Shown here piece after piece: positions 7,003-13,933 of a DNA stretch of 14,721 nt. How positions within the stretch are numbered: position 1 is the stretch's first letter; every line of letters begins with the position of its first letter. Under the pieces are notes generated by a model. That model worked only from the letters and a program-made list of their open reading frames with translations. It ran no database searches and was not told the DNA's origin. Where the stretch lies: the NCBI GenBank assembly GCA_040002435.1, contig JBDUEM010000197.1, forward strand, positions 1-14,721. The letters run 5' to 3'. The position numbers and the translations under genes are program-made. Source of the stretch: JANXXV01 sp040002435. Its GTDB lineage: Bacteria > Acidobacteriota > Terriglobia > Bryobacterales > Bryobacteraceae.

Positions 7003-7992
7003 TTAGCTCGATAATCTCGGTACTGTGTTTCTGATTATTAAGGGTTTGACTACGTAACTTACCAAACGGTTTCCACTAAAAGATATTTCGGCCACAAGGC
7101 CGTGCTGCGTTCCTGGCGGTTCGGACTGGTCGAAGACAAGATTTCCCAGTGAATAAAAGATCAGGCCGCCCTTGTAATTCTCAACTGGCTGCACAACATG
7201 CGGGTGATGGCCGACCACCAGAATGGCGCCGGCATCAATGGCAGCGCGTGCGAAAGCCTGCTGGTGGACACTCGCTTTCGTCTGATATTCGTTCCCCGCG
7301 TGCATGGATACAATGGCGACATCGGCCCGCTGTTTCAGACTCTGAAGATCTTCACGCAGGCGGGCGACCTCCATAACGGCAATGCGGTCGTCATCGTCCG
7401 GATAATTCCCGTTGCGTTGATCGTAGGTGTAGGCCAGGAATCCGAAACGTAGGCCCTTACGCTCAATCAAGGCCCCCTGGTGCGCCAGATCCTCCGTTAA
7501 CCCGGTTCCCGCGGCGGCAATCCCGTTGTCTTTCAGAACCTGCAGGGTGAACTCAACTCCCTTTTCGCCGCAATCGCGCGCGTGGTTGTTGGCAGTTGAC
7601 ACCACGTCGATGCCGGCCAGCCGCAGTCCCTCCGCCATGTCAGGCGGCGCTCCAAAAACCATGCCCGCATCGAATGGTCTTTTGCGGCTGGTGAAAGGTG
7701 ACTCCAGGTTGACGAAAGCAATATCGGCGGATTCAAAAACGGGCGCAATCTCCCGGAACGGCCAACTGGGATCGTTTTGTTGATGGGCTTTACGGCTCAC
7801 CCAGCGGGACAACATGACATCGCCACCGCAAACGATTCGAGTAACGACCGGCGGGGCGGGAACGGGAGATATCTGCGACGCGGCTTCTGCTCCAGGCCGC
7901 GAACCGCAGCCGGCCGCGGGCAGGAGCATCGCCAGGAACTCCCGCCTCGGAACTAGTTCAGAAAACGGGCCGCTTCCTGATCGAGGAACCAT
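7003..7992 (-). CDS. CapA-type (PGA_cap) metallophosphoesterase-like lipoprotein
   Basis: A 329-residue protein of the CapA / poly-gamma-glutamate synthesis family, a calcineurin-like metallophosphoesterase fold. Motifs: CGGDVML (55-61), NLESP (95-99), NNHARD (135-140), SMHAGNEY (229-236), GHHPHVVQP (261-269), FYSLGNLVFD (279-288). The N-terminus carries a twin-arginine motif (PRREFLAML, 15-23) directly followed by AAGC (26-29), so it is probably a Tat-exported lipoprotein attached at C29. The start at 7992 is chosen for its AAGG box five bases upstream and because it precedes the signal neatly; longer frames to 8157 are antisense-like extensions inside pgl. It overlaps the end of pgl by 40 nt. 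The family is named for capsule polymer formation, but most environmental homologues have no proven role and no capB/capC is present here. Cotranscription with zwf-opcA-pgl is likely from position. Confidence 0.88.
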   Translation of the reverse strand: MVPRSGSGPFSELVPRREFLAMLLPAAGCGSRPGAEAASQISPVPAPPVVTRIVCGGDVMLSRWVSRKAHQQNDPSWPFREIAPVFESADIAFVNLESPFTSRKRPFDAGMVFGAPPDMAEGLRLAGIDVVSTANNHARDCGEKGVEFTLQVLKDNGIAAAGTGLTEDLAHQGALIERKGLRFGFLAYTYDQRNGNYPDDDDRIAVMEVARLREDLQSLKQRADVAIVSMHAGNEYQTKASVHQQAFARAAIDAGAILVVGHHPHVVQPVENYKGGLIFYSLGNLVFDQSEPPGTQHGLVAEISFSGNRLVSYVVKPLIIRNTVPRLSS

Positions 7993-8678
7993 GTTACCTT
8001 GCGGCCGTGATGAGAAATCATTTGGGCCGGAAATTGTTTCGGGTCGTAGGGCTTTAGAAAAACGTCTCGCAAGACATCGGCTTTGTCGGCCCCCGCAGCC
8101 AGGAACACCGAATGGCGCGCGGCCAAGAGGACGCCTGGCAGCAGCGTGACTCTCCATTGCCCGATCCTGTCGGCGAAAACCGGCGCCGCGATACCGTCCC
8201 GATTGTCAAGCAGCGGTTCGCCTGGAAACAGGCTGGCCGTGTGCGCATCCGGTCCTGTACCGAAATGCATGATGTCGAAATGCGGCAATTCTCCCGCGTT
8301 CAGCTCGAAGAAATCCGAGATCTCCCGCTCATAGCGTTTGGCGGCCTTATCAGGGGGCAGTTCACCGGCGATCCGGTGTACATTCCGCTGCGGAATGTGG
8401 GCGGGGATAATCAGGCTCTCATTCGCGAGTCGATAGTTGCTTTGCGCATCGGTGGGCGGCACGGCGCGTTCGTCCACCCAGAACAGATGCACATGACCCC
8501 AATCGAAGCGCGCGGCCGCCAGGAGTTGGAATAGCCGTTTCGGAGTGGTTCCGCCGGAAAGGGCAAGAGTGGCGTCACCTTCTCCGGAAAGCGCATTCTC
8601 CAGCAGCGCGAGGATGTGCCGCGAACAAGCCTCTGCCGCCTCTTCAGCGGTTGGATACGAATTCCAATGCGCGCTCAT
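7953..8678 (-). CDS. pgl: 6-phosphogluconolactonase
   Basis: A 241-residue cytoplasmic enzyme hydrolysing 6-phosphoglucono-delta-lactone to 6-phosphogluconate, the second step of the oxidative pentose phosphate pathway. It is of the glucosamine-6-phosphate isomerase-like (DevB) type and of normal length. Motifs: LALSGGTTPKRLF (38-50, phosphate binding), FWVDERAVPP (66-75) with AQSNY (78-82), and the active-site loop FGTGPDAHTASLFPG (139-153). The usual loop is G-x-G-x-DGHTASLFPG; here the glycine after D144 is alanine, while D144 and H146 are kept, so activity is expected. C-terminal KVTWFLDQEAA is also typical. Its ATG overlaps the opcA stop (ATGA at 8675-8678), so translation is coupled. 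A GGGAAGG box lies just upstream. Confidence 0.94.
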   Translation of the reverse strand: MSAHWNSYPTAEEAAEACSRHILALLENALSGEGDATLALSGGTTPKRLFQLLAAARFDWGHVHLFWVDERAVPPTDAQSNYRLANESLIIPAHIPQRNVHRIAGELPPDKAAKRYEREISDFFELNAGELPHFDIMHFGTGPDAHTASLFPGEPLLDNRDGIAAPVFADRIGQWRVTLLPGVLLAARHSVFLAAGADKADVLRDVFLKPYDPKQFPAQMISHHGRKVTWFLDQEAARFLN

Positions 8679-9637
8679 GCCTTCCCGCGGCGGGAATTCG
8701 CTAGATGCAGCACCGATTCAAAGATGGGATCCCGGTTCATGACAGACAATTCCTCCCGCAACAGATCGCATTCTCTCACTTCAGGGAATACAACGCGCTG
8801 CCGGATGCCGCCCACGCGCGTCTCTTCGGAAGACTCGCTCACCATTTCCAGTACCGCCTCGAAACCCGGACCTCGAAGCTCCACCCGGGCAATCGAGGCG
8901 AACGACGGACCAGTTGAGGGTACCAGCTTTGCTTCGACCCCCAGAATGTGTTTGAACCAGGCGGCCAGATAGTATGCCGCTACTTCTCCAGAGTAGGAAA
9001 TCTGGATGTCGTTAATAGACGATGCCGCTTGCAAGTTCGCCGGGCTCTCAAATATCTGCGCGATCGATTCGCGCCACTGCGTCAGCCGGCACCAGGTGAG
9101 ATCCGCCTTGTGGCATCCATCCCAGGGCAGGGAAGCCAGATACCCAAGCGGTTCCAGGCCGGACGGGCCCGAATCGATCACAAGTTTTCCGGCAAGCGGA
9201 AGCAGGTCCTGGAATTGCGGACTCTGCGAAAGCTGGATGTTGCGGCAGTACAAAACCACCGGCAAATCCGGAACAATCAGGCCGCGGATCAGTCCCGGCA
9301 CATCGCGCAAGCTGCCCAGGGACGAAGAAATTTCAATCTGCTCGCAGCAGATTTGTTGATTGCGGCCGAATGGCATCCAACACTGCGCCAGCACCCGCGC
9401 ATCCAGTGACGGCAACTTGCTTGGACCGACTCTCACCACGATGGCGCGGCTGGGATGGTCGTGCATGATGGCGGCGATGGTTTCACCAACCGAAAACGCA
9501 TCCTGCGATTCGTCCACGGTGACGATAAACGTCATGGCGCAAGCCCGCAGTACGCCATTCTCGCCCTGTTTCCCCAGATCGACCCAGAGGCCGCCGAGAT
9601 CCTTAAGAATTTTTTCCGGCTGAACAGAAGTTGCCAT
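8675..9637 (-). CDS. opcA: Glucose-6-phosphate dehydrogenase assembly protein OpcA
   Basis: A 320-residue OpcA family protein, known in cyanobacteria and actinobacteria as an allosteric effector or assembly factor of glucose-6-phosphate dehydrogenase. Family features are RACAMTFIVTVDE (31-43), the HPSRAIVV block (61-68), a stretch at about residues 120-140 reading LIRGLIVPDLPVVLYC (where OpcA proteins usually have 'lVpDLPvflWW'), and SSINDIQISYSGEVAAYYLAAW in the C-terminal half. I place the start at 9637, directly after the zwf stop (2-nt gap), with GGAGG at 9649-9653; the longer frame to 9703 would overlap zwf and lacks support. It is soluble, with no signal peptide. Position between zwf and pgl matches the classical zwf-opcA-pgl arrangement and supports the call. 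Confidence 0.9.
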   Translation of the reverse strand: MATSVQPEKILKDLGGLWVDLGKQGENGVLRACAMTFIVTVDESQDAFSVGETIAAIMHDHPSRAIVVRVGPSKLPSLDARVLAQCWMPFGRNQQICCEQIEISSSLGSLRDVPGLIRGLIVPDLPVVLYCRNIQLSQSPQFQDLLPLAGKLVIDSGPSGLEPLGYLASLPWDGCHKADLTWCRLTQWRESIAQIFESPANLQAASSINDIQISYSGEVAAYYLAAWFKHILGVEAKLVPSTGPSFASIARVELRGPGFEAVLEMVSESSEETRVGGIRQRVVFPEVRECDLLREELSVMNRDPIFESVLHLANSRRGKA

Positions 9638-9639
9638 GG

Positions 9640-11172
9640 CTAAGGGGTCCTCCAGACGTGCCCGCGCCGTGCCAGCATATCCTCGGCCGCTTTGGGTCCC
9701 CACGTTCCCGTAGGGTAATTCGGAAAGTCTGAGGGGTTCGCGGAGCGGTAGTCTAGAATGGGTTGCACAGCCGACCAGCTTGCCTCCACCATGTCCTGCC
9801 GCGTATAGAGCGTGGCATCGCCCACCATGGCATCCACCAGCAGCGTTTCATACGCCGACGGCGAACGCTGTCCAAAACTGGTGCCGTAGTTGAAGTCCAT
9901 AGACACCGGGCGCAGATGCATGCCCTCGCCGGGGTCTTTCGAAAGGAAGCGGAGTGAAATACCTTCTTCCGGCTGAATCCGCAGGATCAGCAAATTGGGA
10001 CGCGCGCCAGGCGCTGGCTCGGAGCCGTCCCTGGTGAACGGCGAATGTGGCGCGGTATTGAACTGAATCGCAATATCCGTTACGCGCTTCGGCAGGCGCT
10101 TTCCGCTACGGATATAAAACGGAACGTCGGCCCAGCGCCAGTTGTCGATAAAGACGGTGACTGCCGAGTAAGTATCCGTTTGAGTATCGGCGCTAACCCC
10201 CTCCTCCTGTCGAAACCCGGGCACGTCTTTATTTCCGATGCTTGCCGGACCGTATTGGCCGGCGACGCTGAACAGCGGTACCTCTTCCGGCCGGATGCGG
10301 CGAATGGACCGCAGCACCTTCGCGCGCTCGTCGCGAACCAGATCCGATTCGAATACCGCCGGCGGCTCCATTGCCACGGTTGACATCACCTGTAACAAAT
10401 GGTTTTGAATCATGTCGCGCAGCGCGCCGGCTTCCTGGTAATAGGAACCCCGGCCTTCGACTCCGATCGACTCGGCCGCGGTAATCTGAACGTGATTGAT
10501 GTATTGTCTGTTCCAGAGCGGTTCAAATATGCCATTTCCAAAGCGAAAGGCGAGTACGTTCTGGACGGTTTCCTTGCCTAGATAGTGATCGATCCTGTAA
10601 ACCTGAGTTTCGCTGAAAACCTCATGCAGCTTGCTGTTCAGCGAACGCGCGCTCTCCAGATCGTGGCCGAATGGCTTTTCCACTACGATTCTTCGCCATC
10701 CGGTTCCTTGCGCCAGGTTCGCTTGTCCAATACCATCGATCGCCGCCGCGTAGTGGCTCGGCTGCGTGGAGACGTAGAACAGGACGTTGCCCTCCGTCAT
10801 ACGGGTCCGCTCAATATCCTCCAGCTTCTTTCCAAGCAGCGTAAAGCACTCCGGGTCATTCAGGTCGCCGGCGTAGTAGAAAAGGCTTTTTGAGAAGTCG
10901 GCCCAAAGTCCTTCATCGATGGGAGTATTATCGGCGAACTCGTTGAGAGCTTCGCGCATCTTGGCTCGAAACTGGTCGTCCGTCATCGGTGTACGGGAGT
11001 TCCCAATCACGGCGAAGCCCGGCGGAATTCGCCGGTCGTACGCAAGCCGGTACAAAGCGGGAATCAGTTTGCGTTTCGTCAGATCGCCGCTGGCTCCGAA
11101 GATGACGATGGCGCAGGGCGGAACGCGGCGCTGGAAACGAAGAGGGTCCTGGAATGGATTCTCGGCAGGCAT
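9640..11172 (-). CDS. zwf: Glucose-6-phosphate 1-dehydrogenase
   Basis: A 510-residue full-length enzyme that oxidises glucose 6-phosphate to 6-phosphogluconolactone with reduction of NADP+, the first and committed oxidative pentose phosphate step. Seen directly: the Rossmann fingerprint FGASGDLTKRKLIPALYRL (25-43), VVEKPFGHD (163-171), the active-site signature RIDHYLGKE (193-201), RDMIQNHLLQVM (252-263), and the structural-domain block WADVPFYIRSGKRLPKR. Start at 11172 has GAAGGA close upstream and 26 residues before the glycine-rich loop, which is normal. It heads a leftward set zwf-opcA-pgl followed by two exported proteins. The gene to its right is divergent across only 38 bp, so the promoter must lie there; TATTAT (11198-11203 on the minus strand) is a possible -10. 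Confidence 0.97.
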   Translation of the reverse strand: MPAENPFQDPLRFQRRVPPCAIVIFGASGDLTKRKLIPALYRLAYDRRIPPGFAVIGNSRTPMTDDQFRAKMREALNEFADNTPIDEGLWADFSKSLFYYAGDLNDPECFTLLGKKLEDIERTRMTEGNVLFYVSTQPSHYAAAIDGIGQANLAQGTGWRRIVVEKPFGHDLESARSLNSKLHEVFSETQVYRIDHYLGKETVQNVLAFRFGNGIFEPLWNRQYINHVQITAAESIGVEGRGSYYQEAGALRDMIQNHLLQVMSTVAMEPPAVFESDLVRDERAKVLRSIRRIRPEEVPLFSVAGQYGPASIGNKDVPGFRQEEGVSADTQTDTYSAVTVFIDNWRWADVPFYIRSGKRLPKRVTDIAIQFNTAPHSPFTRDGSEPAPGARPNLLILRIQPEEGISLRFLSKDPGEGMHLRPVSMDFNYGTSFGQRSPSAYETLLVDAMVGDATLYTRQDMVEASWSAVQPILDYRSANPSDFPNYPTGTWGPKAAEDMLARRGHVWRTP

Positions 11173-11196
11173 GTTCCTTCAAAGTAGCACGCCCGT

Positions 11197-11203
11197 CATA
11201 ATA
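11197..11203. promoter_or_regulatory. Shared A/T-rich -10-like block between zwf and the receiver gene
   Basis: CATAATA on the plus strand gives CATAAT 8 nt before the receiver gene's ATG (11211); on the minus strand it reads TATTAT about 26 nt before the zwf ATG. No clear -35 is seen in either direction. It is the only A/T-rich hexamer in the 38-bp divergent gap. Confidence 0.35.
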
Positions 11204-11210
11204 GAAACTC

Positions 11211-11594
11211 ATGGCAGAAGAGAGCGCGAAGAGAACGGTGCTGGCAGTGCTGGACGACCTGTTTTTCAGGGTAAAGATTGAGGCCGCCTCCAGGCAGGAG
11301 GGCCTCGCTGTGGATTTCGTGCAAACGGAGAAAGATGCCTTATCGAAAGCGGCGGAGCACCCGCCCCTGATTCTTCTGGATCTGAACTGTTTATCCGTGC
11401 AGCCTCTGGTCCTGATTGCCGCTCTCAAATCGAACGAGACAACGAAGGAGATTATCTTACTTGGATATGTTTCCCACGTACAGGAGGAACTAAGAAGGAA
11501 AGCACAGGAGGCCGGCTGCGATCTTGTGATGGCGAGGTCTGCATTTTCACAGAATCTCCCGCGCATCTTGAAACAGCATGCCGTGATCCCCTAA
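11211..11594 (+). CDS. Degenerate single-domain response-regulator receiver protein
   Basis: A 127-residue protein covering one CheY-like receiver domain with no output domain. The acidic pair is D15-D16 (VLAVLDDLFF), the predicted phosphoacceptor is D57 (LILLDLN), and the strand-4 region is ILLGYVSHVQEEL (82-94). The conserved lysine before 'P' is replaced: VMARSAF (107-112) has arginine at that site, and the conserved threonine/serine is displaced (G85-Y86-V87-S88). It may therefore be a pseudo-receiver or use altered switching. No histidine kinase is nearby. It is divergent from zwf; a regulatory link to that operon is possible but only positional. There is no Shine-Dalgarno before ATG 11211, while CATAAT sits 8 nt upstream, so the message may be leaderless. 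The gene ends inside a strong terminator hairpin. Confidence 0.82.
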   Translation: MAEESAKRTVLAVLDDLFFRVKIEAASRQEGLAVDFVQTEKDALSKAAEHPPLILLDLNCLSVQPLVLIAALKSNETTKEIILLGYVSHVQEELRRKAQEAGCDLVMARSAFSQNLPRILKQHAVIP

Positions 11595-11614
11595 CCCTCA
11601 CGGCATGCTTTTTT
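11575..11614 (+). terminator. Rho-independent terminator of the receiver gene, overlapping its 3' end
   Basis: Perfect 12-bp arms AGCATGCCGTGA (11575-11586) and TCACGGCATGCT (11598-11609), an 11-nt loop, then a T-run to 11614. The left arm is inside the coding sequence (codons for His-Ala-Val-Ile) and the stop TAA lies in the loop. The PEP-CTERM-like gene converges from the right, ending at 11622; the hairpin could also slow that transcript, but the minus-strand T-run is weak. Confidence 0.92.
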
Positions 11615-11621
11615 GGGAGAA

Positions 11622-12377
11622 CTAAACCAGTTGGGGAGTTCGAGCTTTCTTCAATCTGGCCAGACTCGTCAGTCCGCTGGCGCACAACAGCATGGTTGTT
11701 ACTTCCGGTGTTTCACTGCCGCCCCCATTGCCAGGATCGCCACCCCCGGGACCGCCGCCGCCATTTGCCGTTGCCGTTGAGAAATTGTCCAATTCAGGCC
11801 GGCCGTTTGATGCAACGAAGAGATCGATGAAAGAGATTGGCGTGTCGCTGGTCATGCCGAAGAATGCCGCTTGCGGGAATGCAAATGCCGGCGCCACGCA
11901 AGCTGTTGAACAAGCGCCGCCGTTGACGGTGACCGTGAAATTCCCGGTGACGCCATTTCCCATCATCAGATCCGTGGCCCAAGCTGTTACCGCCGTTGCG
12001 AACGAAATATGGAAGTGTGCCAGCGCTCCCTGATAAATGTCTCCGACGAGAATTGCACCGCCGGTACCCCAGTTGTAGTATTGACTGCTTGGTCCGGGGG
12101 TCACAATGGCTAAGGCATATTCCGTCGTGTCGTTGTAGCCTCGGAACGTGACTCCGTCGAGCGTGATGCCGCCAAACGGAAGACTCACGTTGCCGCCAGG
12201 CGCCGGTGGAGTGTAGCCCCCCACGGGTGTATCGAAAGTGGTGGTAGTTACGCCAGAAACTGCCGCGAGCCACGCGGCGCGCCCGGCAAACTCCACTGTG
12301 GTCGAATAGACAGGACTCGCGGTTGCTGCCAGTCCTAAAATAGCGATGTAATTAAAAAGCCGCTTGCGTGCGTGCAT
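11622..12377 (-). CDS. PEP-CTERM-like surface/exported protein
   Basis: A 251-residue secreted protein. Residues 1-25 (MHARKRLFNYIAILGLAATA, cleavage near YS-TT) are a Sec signal peptide. The passenger (26-~200) is a beta-rich domain of the kind often carried by PEP-CTERM proteins: VEFAGRAAWLAAV, FDTPVGGY, GVTFRGYN, then SQYYNWGTGGAILVGDIY, then FHISFATAVTAWATDLM. C155-type and C160 cysteines may pair (ACSTAC). A glycine-rich linker (206-220) precedes TPEV, a hydrophobic segment and a basic RLKKAR tail, the layout of a PEP-CTERM sorting signal that exosortase would process; the motif is TPEV rather than PEP and the tail runs six residues beyond the basic cluster. The start at 12377 is preferred for its GGAG box; an ATG at 12386 is possible. 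The ORF continues upstream to 12437 without signal-like sequence. No exosortase gene is in the window. Confidence 0.8.
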   Translation of the reverse strand: MHARKRLFNYIAILGLAATASPVYSTTVEFAGRAAWLAAVSGVTTTTFDTPVGGYTPPAPGGNVSLPFGGITLDGVTFRGYNDTTEYALAIVTPGPSSQYYNWGTGGAILVGDIYQGALAHFHISFATAVTAWATDLMMGNGVTGNFTVTVNGGACSTACVAPAFAFPQAAFFGMTSDTPISFIDLFVASNGRPELDNFSTATANGGGGPGGGDPGNGGGSETPEVTTMLLCASGLTSLARLKKARTPQLV

Positions 12378-12424
12378 AATCTCCATCCCCCGAAGCGTAT
12401 TTCGCAAGGGACGTACCCGCCGCT

Positions 12425-12442
12425 CTGGAGATTTCACTCCAG
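12425..12442 (-). promoter_or_regulatory. Inverted repeat in the leader of the PEP-CTERM-like gene
   Basis: CTGGAG and CTCCAG (6 bp each) flank a 6-nt loop about 50 nt upstream of the chosen start. It would form a small RNA hairpin or protein site. I could not match it to a known riboswitch class. Confidence 0.3.
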
Positions 12443-12491
12443 CCGGGGCATTCGCCGCCTTCGATCCATTCCGATGTATTTGTTTGTGGTT

Positions 12492-12509
12492 CTAAGGCTA
12501 AGTGCTTAG
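12492..12509. repeat. CTAAG direct and inverted repeat, possible operator
   Basis: CTAAG occurs at 12492-12496 and 12498-12502, and the inverted CTTAG at 12505-12509, giving the near-palindrome CTAAG-TG-CTTAG. It lies about 115-130 bp upstream of the PEP-CTERM-like start in the 179-bp gap, where a regulator site could be. Confidence 0.3.
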
Positions 12510-12530
12510 GGGCGGGAATACTCTCTGTAC

Positions 12531-12551
12531 GATTTCCCCTAGGTTGAAATC
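12531..12551 (-). other. Hairpin after the amidohydrolase stop, possible weak terminator
   Basis: GATTTC (12531-12536) pairs with GAAATC (12546-12551) across a 9-nt loop containing CCTAGG, six bases past the amidohydrolase stop. There is no T-run, so it could instead be a 3' end stabiliser or nothing. Confidence 0.3.
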
Positions 12552-12556
12552 CGAAC

Positions 12557-13933
12557 CTATGGTCGCAGTGAACTTTGCACGCTGCGCTGGTACTCGGCGG
12601 CTTTCCTAAGTACTGCGGCCGAATCGATGTGCACGCTCTTGCGATCCCGGACGACGATCTCGCCGTTGATCACGACGTGGCGCACATCGGAACCCTTCAA
12701 GGCATACACCAACTGAGAGTAGACGTTATACATGGGCACGGCGTGCGCCTCGCTCAGGCTGACGGTAATCAGATCGGCGCGCTTCCCGGCTTCGAGTGAG
12801 CCAATCTCTTTCTGCATCCCGATGGCCCGCGCGCCTTGAATCGTAGCCATCTCCATCGCCTGGCGCGCGTTCAGCGCTTCAGGATCACCGCTGGTCACCT
12901 TTTGCAGCTTGGCAGCCAGATCCATTTCCTCGAACATATTCACATCGTTGTTGCTGCCGGCCACGCCATCAGTGCCAAGTCCAACCGCCACGCCAGCGCG
13001 AAGATATTTCATCACGGGAGCGACGCCGCTGGCCAGCTTCATGTTGCTCGACGGACAATGCGCCACGCCGACGCCGCGCCGCTGCAGGATGGCGATGTCC
13101 GCGTCACTGACCCAGACGCCGTGCGCCGCAATCGTCCGGCCATTGAAGGCGCCAAGCGACTCCAGTAGCTGCGTAGGCGTCATGTGCCGCTCGGCCATCG
13201 AATCGTCGTTCTCCTTCTTCGTTTCAGACAGGTGGATTACGAAAGGAACTTTGTAGCGATTGGCCAATTCCCGCGCCGCTTTCAACGTCTCATCGGAGTT
13301 GGTGTACACGGCGTGCGGAGCCACTGCTGGGACAATCAGGGAGTCATTCTGATAGCGGCGGATGAACAGCTCGGCCCGCTTTAAGCCGTCCGACGGAGTC
13401 TTCGCGTCCGAAACGGGAAAGCCGATCACGCTCTGGCCCAGCACCCCCCGCATTCCTGCCGCCTTCGTTTCCTCGGCAATCACTTCTTCGAAGTAATACA
13501 TATCCACGTACGTGGTGGTGCCGGAGAGCAGCATTTCAAGGCAAGCCAGCCGCGTGCCCCAGCGGACAAACTCCGGATTCACGTTTTTCGCCTCTGCCGG
13601 GAAGATGAACTTCGTCAGCCAGTCCTGAAGCCGCAGATCGTCGGCGATCCCGCGGAACAGGGACATCGGCGCGTGGGTATGTGTGTTGATGAGGCCCGGA
13701 GCGACAAGGGACGTTGGCTCGTCGATCCGATTCTTTGCATGGTATTTCCTGTCGATGTCCGCCCTGGTCCCTACTTCAACAATGCGTTCGCCTCGTATGG
13801 CGACGGCGCCGTTCTCAATCACCCGGCGCTGTGCATCCATGGTGACAACGTAACGCGCACTGACGATCGTATCCGCGGGTTCGGCCGCAGCCAGCAGGGC
13901 GAAAACAAAAAAGCTAATCAAGAAACGATGCAT
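12557..13933 (-). CDS. Secreted amidohydrolase, SAH/MTA/cytosine-deaminase type
   Basis: A 458-residue amidohydrolase-superfamily protein most like the S-adenosylhomocysteine / methylthioadenosine deaminase and chlorohydrolase (TrzN/AtzA) branch, which removes an amino group or halide from purine-like or triazine rings. Metal and catalytic residues are in place: H85 and H87 (NTHTHAPM), H207 (APHAVYT), H234 with E237 (FVIHLSETK), H271 (AAHGVW) and D322 (GLGTDGVAGSNND). The small beta domain is split, with N-terminal SARYVVTMDAQRRVIENGAVAI and C-terminal GKRADLITV as usual. Unusually, residues 1-19 (MHRFLISFFVFALLAAAEP) form a signal peptide, so a periplasmic enzyme is predicted, whereas many family members are cytosolic. 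The start overlaps cdd by 20 nt and has no clear RBS, so translation is probably coupled. The exact substrate cannot be assigned. Confidence 0.92.
   Translation of the reverse strand: MHRFLISFFVFALLAAAEPADTIVSARYVVTMDAQRRVIENGAVAIRGERIVEVGTRADIDRKYHAKNRIDEPTSLVAPGLINTHTHAPMSLFRGIADDLRLQDWLTKFIFPAEAKNVNPEFVRWGTRLACLEMLLSGTTTYVDMYYFEEVIAEETKAAGMRGVLGQSVIGFPVSDAKTPSDGLKRAELFIRRYQNDSLIVPAVAPHAVYTNSDETLKAARELANRYKVPFVIHLSETKKENDDSMAERHMTPTQLLESLGAFNGRTIAAHGVWVSDADIAILQRRGVGVAHCPSSNMKLASGVAPVMKYLRAGVAVGLGTDGVAGSNNDVNMFEEMDLAAKLQKVTSGDPEALNARQAMEMATIQGARAIGMQKEIGSLEAGKRADLITVSLSEAHAVPMYNVYSQLVYALKGSDVRHVVINGEIVVRDRKSVHIDSAAVLRKAAEYQRSVQSSLRP

Noticed and set aside
7993..8157. Longer N-terminus for the CapA-type protein
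   Set aside because: It lies entirely within pgl, is arginine-rich and low in similarity to anything, and places the Tat motif about 70 residues in.
9638..9703. Longer N-terminus for OpcA
   Set aside because: It overlaps the zwf 3' end; the ATG at 9637 has GGAGG and sits just after the zwf stop.
12378..12480. Cyclic-di-GMP riboswitch before the PEP-CTERM-like gene
   Set aside because: The leader has a small hairpin but I could not find the conserved core sequences of the c-di-GMP-I class.
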